From Dehalogenimonas etheniformans (GTDB taxonomy: Bacteria; Chloroflexota; Dehalococcoidia; Dehalococcoidales; Dehalococcoidaceae): a DNA stretch of 64,000 bases. The position numbers were made by a program, and so were the translations under genes. Below are positions 52,607 through 60,429 of this stretch, in pieces (position 1 is the stretch's first letter; each line of letters begins with the position of its first letter). Location of the stretch: positions 1,860,001 to 1,924,000 of the forward strand of contig NZ_CP058566.2 in NCBI RefSeq assembly GCF_014672715.2, in the 5' to 3' direction. The notes under the pieces are model-generated. The model was given only the letters and a program-made list of their open reading frames with translations, made no database searches and was not told where the DNA came from.

Positions 52607-53417
52607 CCGCCTGAACCTTAACGCTCACGATTGTCTCGGAGATGTGCTGGATCATTCCCTCGGTTATACCCAAGGCTTCCGCGTCTTTCATAAGTTCCGG
52701 CGCCATATCGATGAAATCGAGGTCGAAGATATTTTCTCCCACCACTTCGATATCATCGAATCCGGCTCGTTTTATGGCACCCAGATACTCTTCCTTGAGG
52801 TTAGCCCCGGAGACGCAGGCGGTGTAAGCCGCCACGGAGTCTCGGACATAATCCGGTAACGGCTCCAGGAGGACGATGTCGGATACGGCTATGCGGCCGC
52901 CCGGTTTAAGGACGCGGAAAGCCTCTTCGAACACCTTCGGTTTGTCAGTCGATAGATTGATCACGCAGTTGGATATGATCGTGTCGATCGTGTTCGATTC
53001 CACCGGGAGATTTTCAATTTCACCCTGACGAAATTCAACATTCGTGATATTGCCTTTTTTAGCGTTATCCCTAGCTCGCTCCAGCATGTCGGGGGTCATG
53101 TCCACGCCGATGACTTTGCCGGTGGGGCCGACTTTCCTCGATGCCAGGAAGGCGTCGAAGCCGGCACCAGAACCGAGGTCAACGACAGTTTCCCCCGGTT
53201 TGAGGGCGGCGATGGCAGTAGGATTACCGCAGCCCAGGCCGAGGTTAGCGCCCTCCGGTACTGCTGCCAGTTCATCTTCCGAGTAGCCGACCACCTTGGC
53301 GATGGTATCCACGGGCACCGGGCCGCAACATGTGGAGCCGCAGCCACACCCGCCACCGCTGCGGGCGATGCCGCCATAGCGTTCCTTGACATAACTCTTG
53401 ATTTCGGTGTCTTTCAT
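52590..53417 (-). CDS. arsM: arsenite methyltransferase
   Basis: A 275-residue SAM methyltransferase. The N terminus has the ArsM Cys-rich tag GGGCGCGSTCCG; the SAM site is VVDLGSGAGFDAF; the later catalytic Cys residues appear in ISNCVINLSTDKPKVF and AYTACVSGANLKEEY. It methylates As(III) to less toxic or volatile species. It is the second gene of a two-gene operon behind an HgcC-like gene, 16 bases downstream. Confidence 0.95.
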   Translation of the reverse strand: MKDTEIKSYVKERYGGIARSGGGCGCGSTCCGPVPVDTIAKVVGYSEDELAAVPEGANLGLGCGNPTAIAALKPGETVVDLGSGAGFDAFLASRKVGPTGKVIGVDMTPDMLERARDNAKKGNITNVEFRQGEIENLPVESNTIDTIISNCVINLSTDKPKVFEEAFRVLKPGGRIAVSDIVLLEPLPDYVRDSVAAYTACVSGANLKEEYLGAIKRAGFDDIEVVGENIFDLDFIDMAPELMKDAEALGITEGMIQHISETIVSVKVQAVKPAK

Positions 53418-53433
53418 CGTGTTATCCTTTCGC

Positions 53434-53700
53434 TCAAATTTCTTTGATCAATGGTCCGAGTAGGTCGCGCGCGCTCTTGGCCAAGTTTTCCGCCTTGGTC
53501 ATCACAAGGCAACAGGGCTTTCCACCGCGAGACAGGGTGACCAAAGCCAGTTTGTCCCCGGCGGCGATCCCCATGCCATCACGGATTTCCTTGGGTAGTA
53601 CCACCTGACCGCGGGCATCTACTGATACCACCGCCTCGACGCGGCAGCATTCAGTTGTTTCGCAACACGCGCCTTGTTGGGACTTTGAATTTTCGGGCAT
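53434..53700 (-). CDS. AbrB/SpoVT-type protein, HgcC-like
   Basis: An 88-residue protein: a Cys-rich N terminus (CCETTECC) followed by a SpoVT/AbrB swapped-hairpin barrel (VEAVVSVDARGQVVLPKEIR) and a helical C terminus. It matches the HgcAB-associated HgcC pattern, though there is no hgcAB here; its partner is arsM. The CC pairs could bind As(III), Hg(II) or another soft metal and the fold binds DNA, so a metal-sensing repressor of its own operon is plausible but unproven. Confidence 0.85.
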   Translation of the reverse strand: MPENSKSQQGACCETTECCRVEAVVSVDARGQVVLPKEIRDGMGIAAGDKLALVTLSRGGKPCCLVMTKAENLAKSARDLLGPLIKEI

Positions 53701-53721
53701 ATACCCTCCGCAAAAGCAGAT

Positions 53722-53755
53722 ATATCAGTATAATCAGAATATACTGATATGTCAA
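53722..53755 (-). promoter_or_regulatory. promoter and perfect palindromic operator of the arsM operon
   Basis: On the minus strand, TTGACA (53750-53755), 17 bases, TATACT (53727-53732). Bases 53722-53750 form a perfect inverted repeat, ATATCAGTATA, seven bases, TATACTGATAT, covering the -10 and spacer. This is a repressor operator by position. Confidence 0.85.
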
Positions 53756-53792
53756 GGTGGAAAGGGACTGCATATTATCGGATAATGTGGCC

Positions 53793-54797
53793 ATGGTCAG
53801 CCAAGTCGGACTGCTCGTGTTCAACGATGCCGGTGAATGGCATGCCTGGTTAGCTGACAACCATGACAAAGCTAAGGATGCCTGGGTGGTCCACTATAAA
53901 AAGAACAGTAAAACACCGGGATTGCGTTATGACGAGGCTCTGGAACAGGCTATTGCCTTTGGCTGGATTGATGGCAAGCTCAAGAGCCTCGATGACAATA
54001 GGTTCATGCTTCGTTACAGCCCCAGAAAGATGAACAGCGTGTGGTCGAAACGAAATAAGGTGATCGCTGAGAGATTGATAGCCACCGGGAAGATGGAAAT
54101 CCCGGGGAAGGCCTCTGTTGAAAATGCCAAGTCTAATGGTAAGTGGGATGCCGCGTATTCTGACGATGCGCCAATCGAGCTTCCCGAAGACTTTCATCGA
54201 GCTCTATCTTCGGACAGAACCGCCAGCGAAAACTTCGAACGGTTTTCGGTCAGTTCTCGGAATATGTATGTTCGGTGGATCGAAAACGCAAAAACTGCCG
54301 CCACACGCCGCGCCAGGATTATGTCTGGCGTGGAAAGATCTCGCCAAAATCTTAAACTTGCAAGCGACGATGAGTTCATGACCGATATGGCGGGCGCCAA
54401 GGCGAACTCAGTCAACCAAAGTCCCGAAGCGCTTTTTCAAGGTCGCCCGGTTTCATTGATGCTATTTGAAACAGTGCGCAGTTATATTGAATCCCTCGGA
54501 CGGGTAACCGTCGAGTGTCTGAAAACGCAGGTATCCCTCGGTTCGAAGGGAAAATTCGCCTGGATCTGGCTGCCGCAGATGTGGATCAAAAAACAGCCCG
54601 AGAATAGCATTGTATTAACCATAGGTATTGATCATAGGATCGAAAGTCCGAAGATAAAGGAAAGTGTCCAGCCTTATCCCGGTCGCTGGATTCACCACAT
54701 TGTCATCGGCAAAGAATCAGACTTCGACGAAGAAATGAAAAAGTGGCTAAAATCAGCTTATGAGTTTGCACAAAAGCAAGACATTCTGGAGGCGTGA
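53793..54797 (+). CDS. YdeI/OmpD-associated protein fused to a DUF5655-like domain
   Basis: A protein of 334 residues. Residues 1 to about 190 are the YdeI family (EWHAWLADNHDKAKDAWVVH, FGWIDGKLKSLDDNRF, PRKMNSVWSKRN, NAKTAATRRARI), and residues about 215-334 resemble DUF5655, a domain often found in restriction or transport-linked proteins (YIESLGRVTVECLKTQVSLG). Function is unknown; YdeI members affect resistance to peptides. The ATG at 53793 is chosen; GATAAT at 53781-53786 would make the transcript leaderless. It is the second YdeI-type gene in the window. Confidence 0.82.
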   Translation: MVSQVGLLVFNDAGEWHAWLADNHDKAKDAWVVHYKKNSKTPGLRYDEALEQAIAFGWIDGKLKSLDDNRFMLRYSPRKMNSVWSKRNKVIAERLIATGKMEIPGKASVENAKSNGKWDAAYSDDAPIELPEDFHRALSSDRTASENFERFSVSSRNMYVRWIENAKTAATRRARIMSGVERSRQNLKLASDDEFMTDMAGAKANSVNQSPEALFQGRPVSLMLFETVRSYIESLGRVTVECLKTQVSLGSKGKFAWIWLPQMWIKKQPENSIVLTIGIDHRIESPKIKESVQPYPGRWIHHIVIGKESDFDEEMKKWLKSAYEFAQKQDILEA

Positions 54798-54798
54798 A

Positions 54799-55227
54799 TT
54801 GACTCGTTCTGAAGAAGCCCGAATGAATATGGTCGAATCTAAAATGAACTGCGCTCAATCGGTTTTGACTGCTTTCTGTGAAGAGCTTGAACTGGACAAA
54901 GCGACAGCTTTGAAGTTGTCCAGGGGATTCGGCGGAGGGATGGGGCGAACCGGAAAAACGTGCGGCGCGGTAACCGGTGCTTTCATGGTCATTGGACTCT
55001 CGGAATCAAAGACAGCCCGTGAGGGGGTTGAGGCCGTTTACGCCTGGATCCAGGAATTCACAAGGCGGTTTAATGGGCGATACGGCTCAACCGAATGCAC
55101 CGAACTGATTGGCTGTGACCTTAGTAATGCTGAGGGTTTATCTAGGGCGAGGGGTGAAGGTGTATTCACAAAAATCTGCCCGGATATTGTCAAAAGCGCC
55201 GTGGAAATACTGGAACAAATCAGATAA
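54799..55227 (+). CDS. C_GCAxxG_C_C-family redox protein
   Basis: A 142-residue protein with the defining Cys pattern: NCAQSVL, RTGKTCGAVTGA, CTELIGCDLS and CPDIV. The family is predicted to be redox-active, possibly disulfide or metal linked, without known substrate. The TTG at 54799, two bases after the previous stop, is preferred because GGAGG precedes it by seven bases; the longer frame overlaps the YdeI-like gene. It reads convergently toward pncB, two bases away. Confidence 0.85.
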   Translation: MTRSEEARMNMVESKMNCAQSVLTAFCEELELDKATALKLSRGFGGGMGRTGKTCGAVTGAFMVIGLSESKTAREGVEAVYAWIQEFTRRFNGRYGSTECTELIGCDLSNAEGLSRARGEGVFTKICPDIVKSAVEILEQIR

Positions 55228-55229
55228 GG

Positions 55230-56255
55230 CTACAGAACGCGTTTTAGCCGGGGATTAGCGGTTAATCCAGGTATCCTGCCTCGTTTGGCGATCGGTTTTC
55301 CGTCAATCTCGTGAAGATCGGCGGTGTAATCGATAGGTTTGGCTCCGGAAATGTAGCTGCCGATACCGAAACCGGTTACCGGCGCGCCCCGGTCGATAAA
55401 ATACTTGATGCGCTCCGGCGTTATGCCTCCGCTTACAAAAACACCCACACCGGGATGTCCAGCCTGGTCAAGCCGGGCACGGACCTCTTTGACTAGCTCA
55501 GCGGTTACCCTGCCGCGTTCAACCGGGGTATCCAAACGGACTGCTTTTAACTTTTCTCCCAGCGCATCCGCCACCCGCAGACTCTCTTCTGCCTCGTCTT
55601 TGAAGGTGTCCACCAGTGATACTCTGGCTACTGATGGATCAATATATTTATCGAAGGCCAGGGTCGCTTTCACGGTGTCGCCCATGACGATGATGAGGGC
55701 GTGCGGCATAGTGCCTGAAGGTTCGATATCGGCCAAACGAGCGCCTTCAACGCTGGAGCAACCGGAGCAGCCGCCGACAAAAGCGGCGTAGTCCATTCGT
55801 CCGGAGACAAAGGGGTGGACATGCCGTGCCCCGAAACTGATGCAGGGAATGTCGCCCGCGGCTTGAAGGCATTCGCGTGCAGCGGTAGCCCAACCTGTGC
55901 CCGAAGCCAGAAAACCGAGGATCGCTGTTTCATAAAGGCCGAAGCTCTGATAAGGAGCCTTGGTTCGCAAGGCGACTTCTTTGGATGCGACAGTGTCGCC
56001 GTCAGACAGCGCCCAGACTTCCCGATTGTCTTTTGGCAAAACCCGTTCCAATAGCGCGAGGGTTTCATCGAGCCCGCAAATGATCCCGGATCCGTTGGGG
56101 AATGCTTCCATGACGGCTACCGGGTTCAGGCGCTCCTTTTTAAGGATCTCAATAGTCCTGTGAAAGTAAACGTCGGCCGAATCGCCGAGGATTACTGACT
56201 CAGGCGTCCTGAACTTGGCCAGGCGATCATTGATATTCTGAGAGTCTTCGATCAT
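55230..56255 (-). CDS. pncB: nicotinate phosphoribosyltransferase
   Basis: A 341-residue NAPRTase of the short type. Conserved segments SVILGDSADVYFHRTIEIL, ISFGARHVHP with the active-site His, and VSGGITPERIKYFIDRGAPVTGFGIGSYISG, the phosphate-binding part, are present. It makes nicotinate mononucleotide from nicotinate and PRPP for NAD salvage. It lies 18 bases downstream of purH in one operon with purM, all requiring PRPP- or purine-related metabolites. Confidence 0.93.
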   Translation of the reverse strand: MIEDSQNINDRLAKFRTPESVILGDSADVYFHRTIEILKKERLNPVAVMEAFPNGSGIICGLDETLALLERVLPKDNREVWALSDGDTVASKEVALRTKAPYQSFGLYETAILGFLASGTGWATAARECLQAAGDIPCISFGARHVHPFVSGRMDYAAFVGGCSGCSSVEGARLADIEPSGTMPHALIIVMGDTVKATLAFDKYIDPSVARVSLVDTFKDEAEESLRVADALGEKLKAVRLDTPVERGRVTAELVKEVRARLDQAGHPGVGVFVSGGITPERIKYFIDRGAPVTGFGIGSYISGAKPIDYTADLHEIDGKPIAKRGRIPGLTANPRLKRVL

Positions 56256-56273
56256 AGTTTCGAATTTCGATAT

Positions 56274-57809
56274 TTAGTGCAAGAAATGCCGGACGCCCGT
56301 GAAAACCATGGCGATGCCGTTCTCGTCTGCTGCCTGGATCGAAGCATCATCCCTAATAGAACCGCCGGGCTGGATAATGGCGGCGACACCCGCGGCCGCG
56401 GCTTGCAACACACTGTCGTTGAAGGGGAACATGGCGTCGGAGGCGAGGACGCTGCCCTTCGATTTTTCACCCGCCCGTTTGACCGCGATGTCCACGCTGG
56501 TAACCCGGTTGGGTTGGCCGGCGCCCATGCCCAGCAATGTCCTGTCTTTGACCAGGGCTATGGCGTTGGACTTGATGTGCTTGACCGCCCGGAAGGCGAA
56601 TAACATGTCGGCGATTTGAGCTTCCGTCGGCTCTTTTTTGGTCACCGTCTTAAGCGTTAAAGCCGAATTTGGCATGATGTCGGTCCGTTGCACCAGCAGT
56701 CCGCCTTTGACCCGTCGGTAATCCAACGGCGGCTGGGCTTCGGGCACGGGCAATTTGGCTTTCAGGATACGCAGATCCTTCCTCTTTTTGAGAATCTCGA
56801 GGGCGGCATCTTCGTAATCGGGTGCGATAGAGATCTCGTAGAATGTGCCTCTCATGGCCTCAGCCATTCCGGCGGTGAGCGTATGATTGACGGCCACGAT
56901 ACCGCCGTAAGCAGAAACAGGGTCACCTTCAAAAGCTTTTTTGTAGACCTCGACGAGATCATCGCCGCTGGCAAGGCCGCACGGATTAGTGTGCTTGATT
57001 ATGGCGACCGTAGGATCTGGAAAATCGGTCGCCGTGGACCATGCGGCGTCGGCATCAAGGATGTTATTGAATGAGAGTTCTTTGCCCCAGAACTGCTCCG
57101 CCCAGGTGATACCGGTGTTCTGTCCGGCGCCGACGCGTTGTTCCGCGTAAAAAGCGGCGGGCTGGTGCGGATTCTCGCCGTAGCGCAGGCCGTAGCGTTT
57201 CTTGAGGGCGATTGTCATGTTATCCGGGAAGCCTTCGTTACCTTGCCACAGGTATTGGGCGATGGCGGTATCGTACATTGCGGTGTGCTGGAAGGCTTTT
57301 TGTGCCAGGCGTTTGCGTTCATCGAGTGACAGGCCGGAGCCTTTGAGTTTTTCGATGACCATCGCATAGTCCGCTGGGTCGGTCACAATGATCACGCCCG
57401 GGAAGTTTTTGGCCGAAGCGCGGATCATGGCGGGCCCGCCGATGTCGATGTTCTCCAGGGCGGTTTCGAGGGTAACATTACCCTTTGACACGGTTTGGAC
57501 AAATGGGTAGAGGTTGACCACCACCATGTCTATGGGCGTGATTCCGTTTTGGGCTAGTTGGGTCATGTGGTCTTCCTTGTCCCTCCTGGCCAGGATGCCG
57601 CCGTGAACCATGGGATGGAGGGTCTTAACCCGGCCGTCGAGGATCTCGGGAAAGCCGGTAATATCGGAAATCGAATGGACGGGAACACCGGCTTCAGAGA
57701 GCGACTTTTTGGTGCCGCCGGTCGAAAATATCTCCCAGCCCAGCTTGGTGAGATCAGCGGCGAAGGATTCTAATCCGGTTTTATCGGAGACACTGAGGAT
57801 GGCCCGCAT
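56274..57809 (-). CDS. purH: bifunctional AICAR transformylase/IMP cyclohydrolase
   Basis: A 511-residue PurH. The MGS-type IMP cyclohydrolase domain begins AILSVSDKTGLESFA and includes TGGTKKSL; the AICAR transformylase part has KHTNPCGLA and the SDAMFPFNDSV motif. It performs the last two steps of IMP synthesis. GGAGG five bases before the ATG at 57809 fixes the start. purM lies 92 bases upstream on the same strand. Confidence 0.97.
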   Translation of the reverse strand: MRAILSVSDKTGLESFAADLTKLGWEIFSTGGTKKSLSEAGVPVHSISDITGFPEILDGRVKTLHPMVHGGILARRDKEDHMTQLAQNGITPIDMVVVNLYPFVQTVSKGNVTLETALENIDIGGPAMIRASAKNFPGVIIVTDPADYAMVIEKLKGSGLSLDERKRLAQKAFQHTAMYDTAIAQYLWQGNEGFPDNMTIALKKRYGLRYGENPHQPAAFYAEQRVGAGQNTGITWAEQFWGKELSFNNILDADAAWSTATDFPDPTVAIIKHTNPCGLASGDDLVEVYKKAFEGDPVSAYGGIVAVNHTLTAGMAEAMRGTFYEISIAPDYEDAALEILKKRKDLRILKAKLPVPEAQPPLDYRRVKGGLLVQRTDIMPNSALTLKTVTKKEPTEAQIADMLFAFRAVKHIKSNAIALVKDRTLLGMGAGQPNRVTSVDIAVKRAGEKSKGSVLASDAMFPFNDSVLQAAAAGVAAIIQPGGSIRDDASIQAADENGIAMVFTGVRHFLH

Positions 57810-57901
57810 GGTTCCCTCCTGCAATTTTGGTGTTCACGGACGAGTTTGCCTCATCCAATTGATAATTTCAGTGTTGGCGAGAAAAGTTACTCGACATAAT
57901 G

Positions 57902-58915
57902 TTATTCGATGATGACGCGGCCTTTGCCGGTATCAGCAACTACTTCGCCGACGATTCTGGCATCGGGCATTGCATTCAACAGCGCAGGGACTTTGGCTTG
58001 ATCGGCAAAAATCACCATCCCGATCCCCATGTTGAAAACCCGGTACATCTCTGCGTCGGCCACATTACCCATTTCCTGGATGAGTTCAAAAATGGGCAGG
58101 ACATCCCAGGAGCCTTTTTTAATGCGTGCTGAAGTGCCCACCGGCAGGGTGCGAGGGATGTTATCGGTGAATCCGCCACCGGTGATGTGCGCCAGGCCTT
58201 TTATCTCGGACAGAACTGGTTTGAGATCTCCGAGATAAGAGCGATGTGGAGCAAGGAGGGCTTCGCCGACGCTTTCGTCCAGGGGAGGATAGCGAATGAC
58301 CATGGCGGACGAACTCTCCCCGAGGACCCTCCGGGCAAGAGAATAGCCGTTGGTATGGAGTCCGGTCGACGGAAGTCCGAGGATGGCGTCGCCGGGGTTT
58401 ATCGATTGTCCGTTCAGGATATTGTCTTTTTCAACGATACCGACGATGAAGCCGGCGAGGTCGTAGTCATTGCCATGATATAATCCGGGCATCTCGGCTG
58501 TTTCGCCGCCGATCAATGCGCATCCCACCTGTTGACACGCCGTGGACAATCCTTTGACAATATCGGCAACAAGGACGGGGTCGAGCTTGCCCATGGCAAT
58601 ATAGTCAAGGAAGAACAGCGGTGTGGCGCCGCAGGTAAGAATGTCGTTGACGCTGTGATTGACAATGTCGATACCAACGGTATCATGTTTGCCCATCGCC
58701 GACGCGATGCGGAGCTTGGTGCCGACGCCATCGCAACTTGAGACTAATACCGGTTTACTATAACCGGTCGGAATCTCGAACATCCCGCCGAAGAATCCCG
58801 GGCCTGCCAGGACGTTTGAGTTGAAGGTCGCTTTTGCAAGCTTTTTGATCTGTTCCTTGGCGATCGCGGCCGAATCGATAGAAACGCCGGCAGCGGCGTA
58901 CGAGTCCTGTCTGAT
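57902..58915 (-). CDS. purM: phosphoribosylformylglycinamidine cyclo-ligase with apparent ATC start
   Basis: AIR synthetase of 337 residues. The N-terminal DSYAAAGVSID, the ATP site SCDGVGTKLRIA, GGETAEMPGLY and the GGGFTDNIPRTLP motif are all intact. The first in-frame ATG (58783) would cut away 44 residues of conserved sequence. No ATG, GTG or TTG lies upstream in this frame; ATC at 58915 stands six bases after a perfect AAGGAG and gives (M)RQDSYAAAGVS, as expected of PurM. The gene leads purM-purH-pncB. Confidence 0.95.
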   Translation of the reverse strand: MRQDSYAAAGVSIDSAAIAKEQIKKLAKATFNSNVLAGPGFFGGMFEIPTGYSKPVLVSSCDGVGTKLRIASAMGKHDTVGIDIVNHSVNDILTCGATPLFFLDYIAMGKLDPVLVADIVKGLSTACQQVGCALIGGETAEMPGLYHGNDYDLAGFIVGIVEKDNILNGQSINPGDAILGLPSTGLHTNGYSLARRVLGESSSAMVIRYPPLDESVGEALLAPHRSYLGDLKPVLSEIKGLAHITGGGFTDNIPRTLPVGTSARIKKGSWDVLPIFELIQEMGNVADAEMYRVFNMGIGMVIFADQAKVPALLNAMPDARIVGEVVADTGKGRVIIE

Positions 58916-59101
58916 GGGATTCTCCTTGGAGTTGATGCAGAAATGATAGCATCTGCTGCTGGTTGACGCAATCGGTAATCCGCGATAACCGCGATATCGA
59001 TTTCTTTTTTGAACTCGGGAACTGGCGGCTTACAATATGAGTGAAGTTGAACCGACGATCAACAAAGTTAATACCAGAATGTCAAGAAAACTTACAGCAA
59101 C

Positions 59102-59152
59102 TCGACAGAAAACCTTAGCCGCTGATATAATGAACTATCTTGTATTTACAAG
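59102..59152 (+). promoter_or_regulatory. dnaJ-hspR-clpC promoter and palindromic operator
   Basis: TCGACA (59102-59107), 18 bases, TATAAT (59126-59131). Just downstream, 59139-59152 is the perfect palindrome CTTGTATTTACAAG, whose outer CTTG/CAAG match the ends of the HspR HAIR box (CTTGAGT-N7-ACTCAAG) at a shorter distance. It is a plausible HspR operator. Confidence 0.65.
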
Positions 59153-59160
59153 AGGACGAT

Positions 59161-60096
59161 ATGGCCGCTAAGGATTACTACGCTACCCTTGGGGTGAGCC
59201 GCACCGCTACCGAAGACGAGATCAAAAAAGCCTTCCGCAAACTGGCTCGGAAGTATCATCCGGACGTGAACCCGGGAGACAAAGCTGCTGAAGCTAAGTT
59301 CAAAGAAATTAATGAAGCCCATGAGGTTCTTTCGGACAAGGACAAACGCGCCAAATATGACAAATACGGGGAGAACTGGCAGCACGCCGAAGCGTATGAG
59401 AAGGCTGGTGCCGGATTCCGGCAATACAGTGGCGGCGGCACGCCGTTCGAAGGGTTTGATTTCCAGCAGGGAGGCGGCTCTTTTGGCGGCTCGTATGGCG
59501 GGGAAGACGTCGGCGATTTATTTGACCAGATACTGAGGGGTGGTGGTAGACGCCGGCCGCACCGGGGTCAAGATGTCGATTACGAGGTCGAGGTTTCTCT
59601 TGAAGAGGCTTATCACGGCACCAATCGCATGCTGACTATGCAAGGGGCTAAGCCCGAAAAACTTGAAGTCAAAATTCCAGCCGGGGTGAATACCGGTTCC
59701 AGGGTAAGACTCGCCAGCAAGGGCGGCGAGGGCGTTGCCGGCGGTCCCCGCGGCGACCTGTACCTTGTAGTCAAGGTCCTGCCCAACACCCGCTTTGAAC
59801 GAAAAGACGATGACCTTTATACCACCGTAGACGTGCCGTTGACGGTAGCCGTCCTGGGCGGCGAGGTTCATGTGCCGACGATCAAGGGCAGCAGGCTGGC
59901 GCTTAAGATCCCGGCAGAAACCCAAAATGGCAAGACTTTCAAATTGACCGGCCAGGGGATGCCCCATTTAGGTAAGAACGGCAATGGCGACCTTATCGCT
60001 AAGATAAACGTGACGTTACCGACCAAATTGAATGAAAAAGAAAAAGAACTATTCGCTGAGCTGGCCAAGATCCGGCCTGCCGGACATGCCAGTTAG
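59161..60096 (+). CDS. CbpA-type DnaJ co-chaperone
   Basis: A 311-residue type II J protein. The J domain ([23 protein letters not shown] in [11 protein letters not shown]) is followed by a Gly/Phe-rich linker (residues about 85-135) and two C-terminal substrate-binding domains. The zinc-finger CxxCxGxG repeats of DnaJ type I are absent, as in CbpA. The ATG at 59161 follows AAGAGGACG. It leads the operon with hspR 18 bases downstream. It stimulates DnaK, which is not encoded in this window. Confidence 0.93.
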   Translation: MAAKDYYATLGVSRTATEDEIKKAFRKLARKYHPDVNPGDKAAEAKFKEINEAHEVLSDKDKRAKYDKYGENWQHAEAYEKAGAGFRQYSGGGTPFEGFDFQQGGGSFGGSYGGEDVGDLFDQILRGGGRRRPHRGQDVDYEVEVSLEEAYHGTNRMLTMQGAKPEKLEVKIPAGVNTGSRVRLASKGGEGVAGGPRGDLYLVVKVLPNTRFERKDDDLYTTVDVPLTVAVLGGEVHVPTIKGSRLALKIPAETQNGKTFKLTGQGMPHLGKNGNGDLIAKINVTLPTKLNEKEKELFAELAKIRPAGHAS

Positions 60097-60114
60097 AAAC
60101 TATAGGAGCATGTG

Positions 60115-60429
60115 ATGGACGAAGAACGCTACCGGCCCCGTTATGTGATCCACGTTGCCGCCGAACTCATCGGTGTCAAAACGCATACCTTGCGCTATTA
60201 CGAAAGATCCGGCCTGGTCAAACCCCAGCGGTCGCCGGGGAACATCCGGCTATATTCCGAGAGCGACATAGAAATCCTGCGCCGCGTCAGGAGCCTGATG
60301 GATGACCTGGGGGTCAATATGGCGGGAGTCGAAGTGATCACAAATATGTTGGAGAAGATGACAGAAGTAATGCGTGAAAACGAGAAGCTTCGCGCTGAGG
60401 TTCTGCGTTTACAGAGAGGAAAAAGTTAG
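60115..60429 (+). CDS. hspR: heat-shock repressor HspR (MerR family)
   Basis: A protein of 104 residues: MerR winged helix (VIHVAAELIGVKTHTLRYYE, RSGLVKPQRSPGNIRLYSE) and a C-terminal coiled coil. HspR represses heat-shock operons. The ATG at 60115 follows AGGAGC by five bases; a GTG directly before it adds one residue. It overlaps the downstream GTG by one base. Confidence 0.92.
   Translation: MDEERYRPRYVIHVAAELIGVKTHTLRYYERSGLVKPQRSPGNIRLYSESDIEILRRVRSLMDDLGVNMAGVEVITNMLEKMTEVMRENEKLRAEVLRLQRGKS

Noticed and set aside
52590-53750. Mercury methylation locus
   Set aside because: hgcA and hgcB are absent; only an HgcC-like protein occurs, with arsM.
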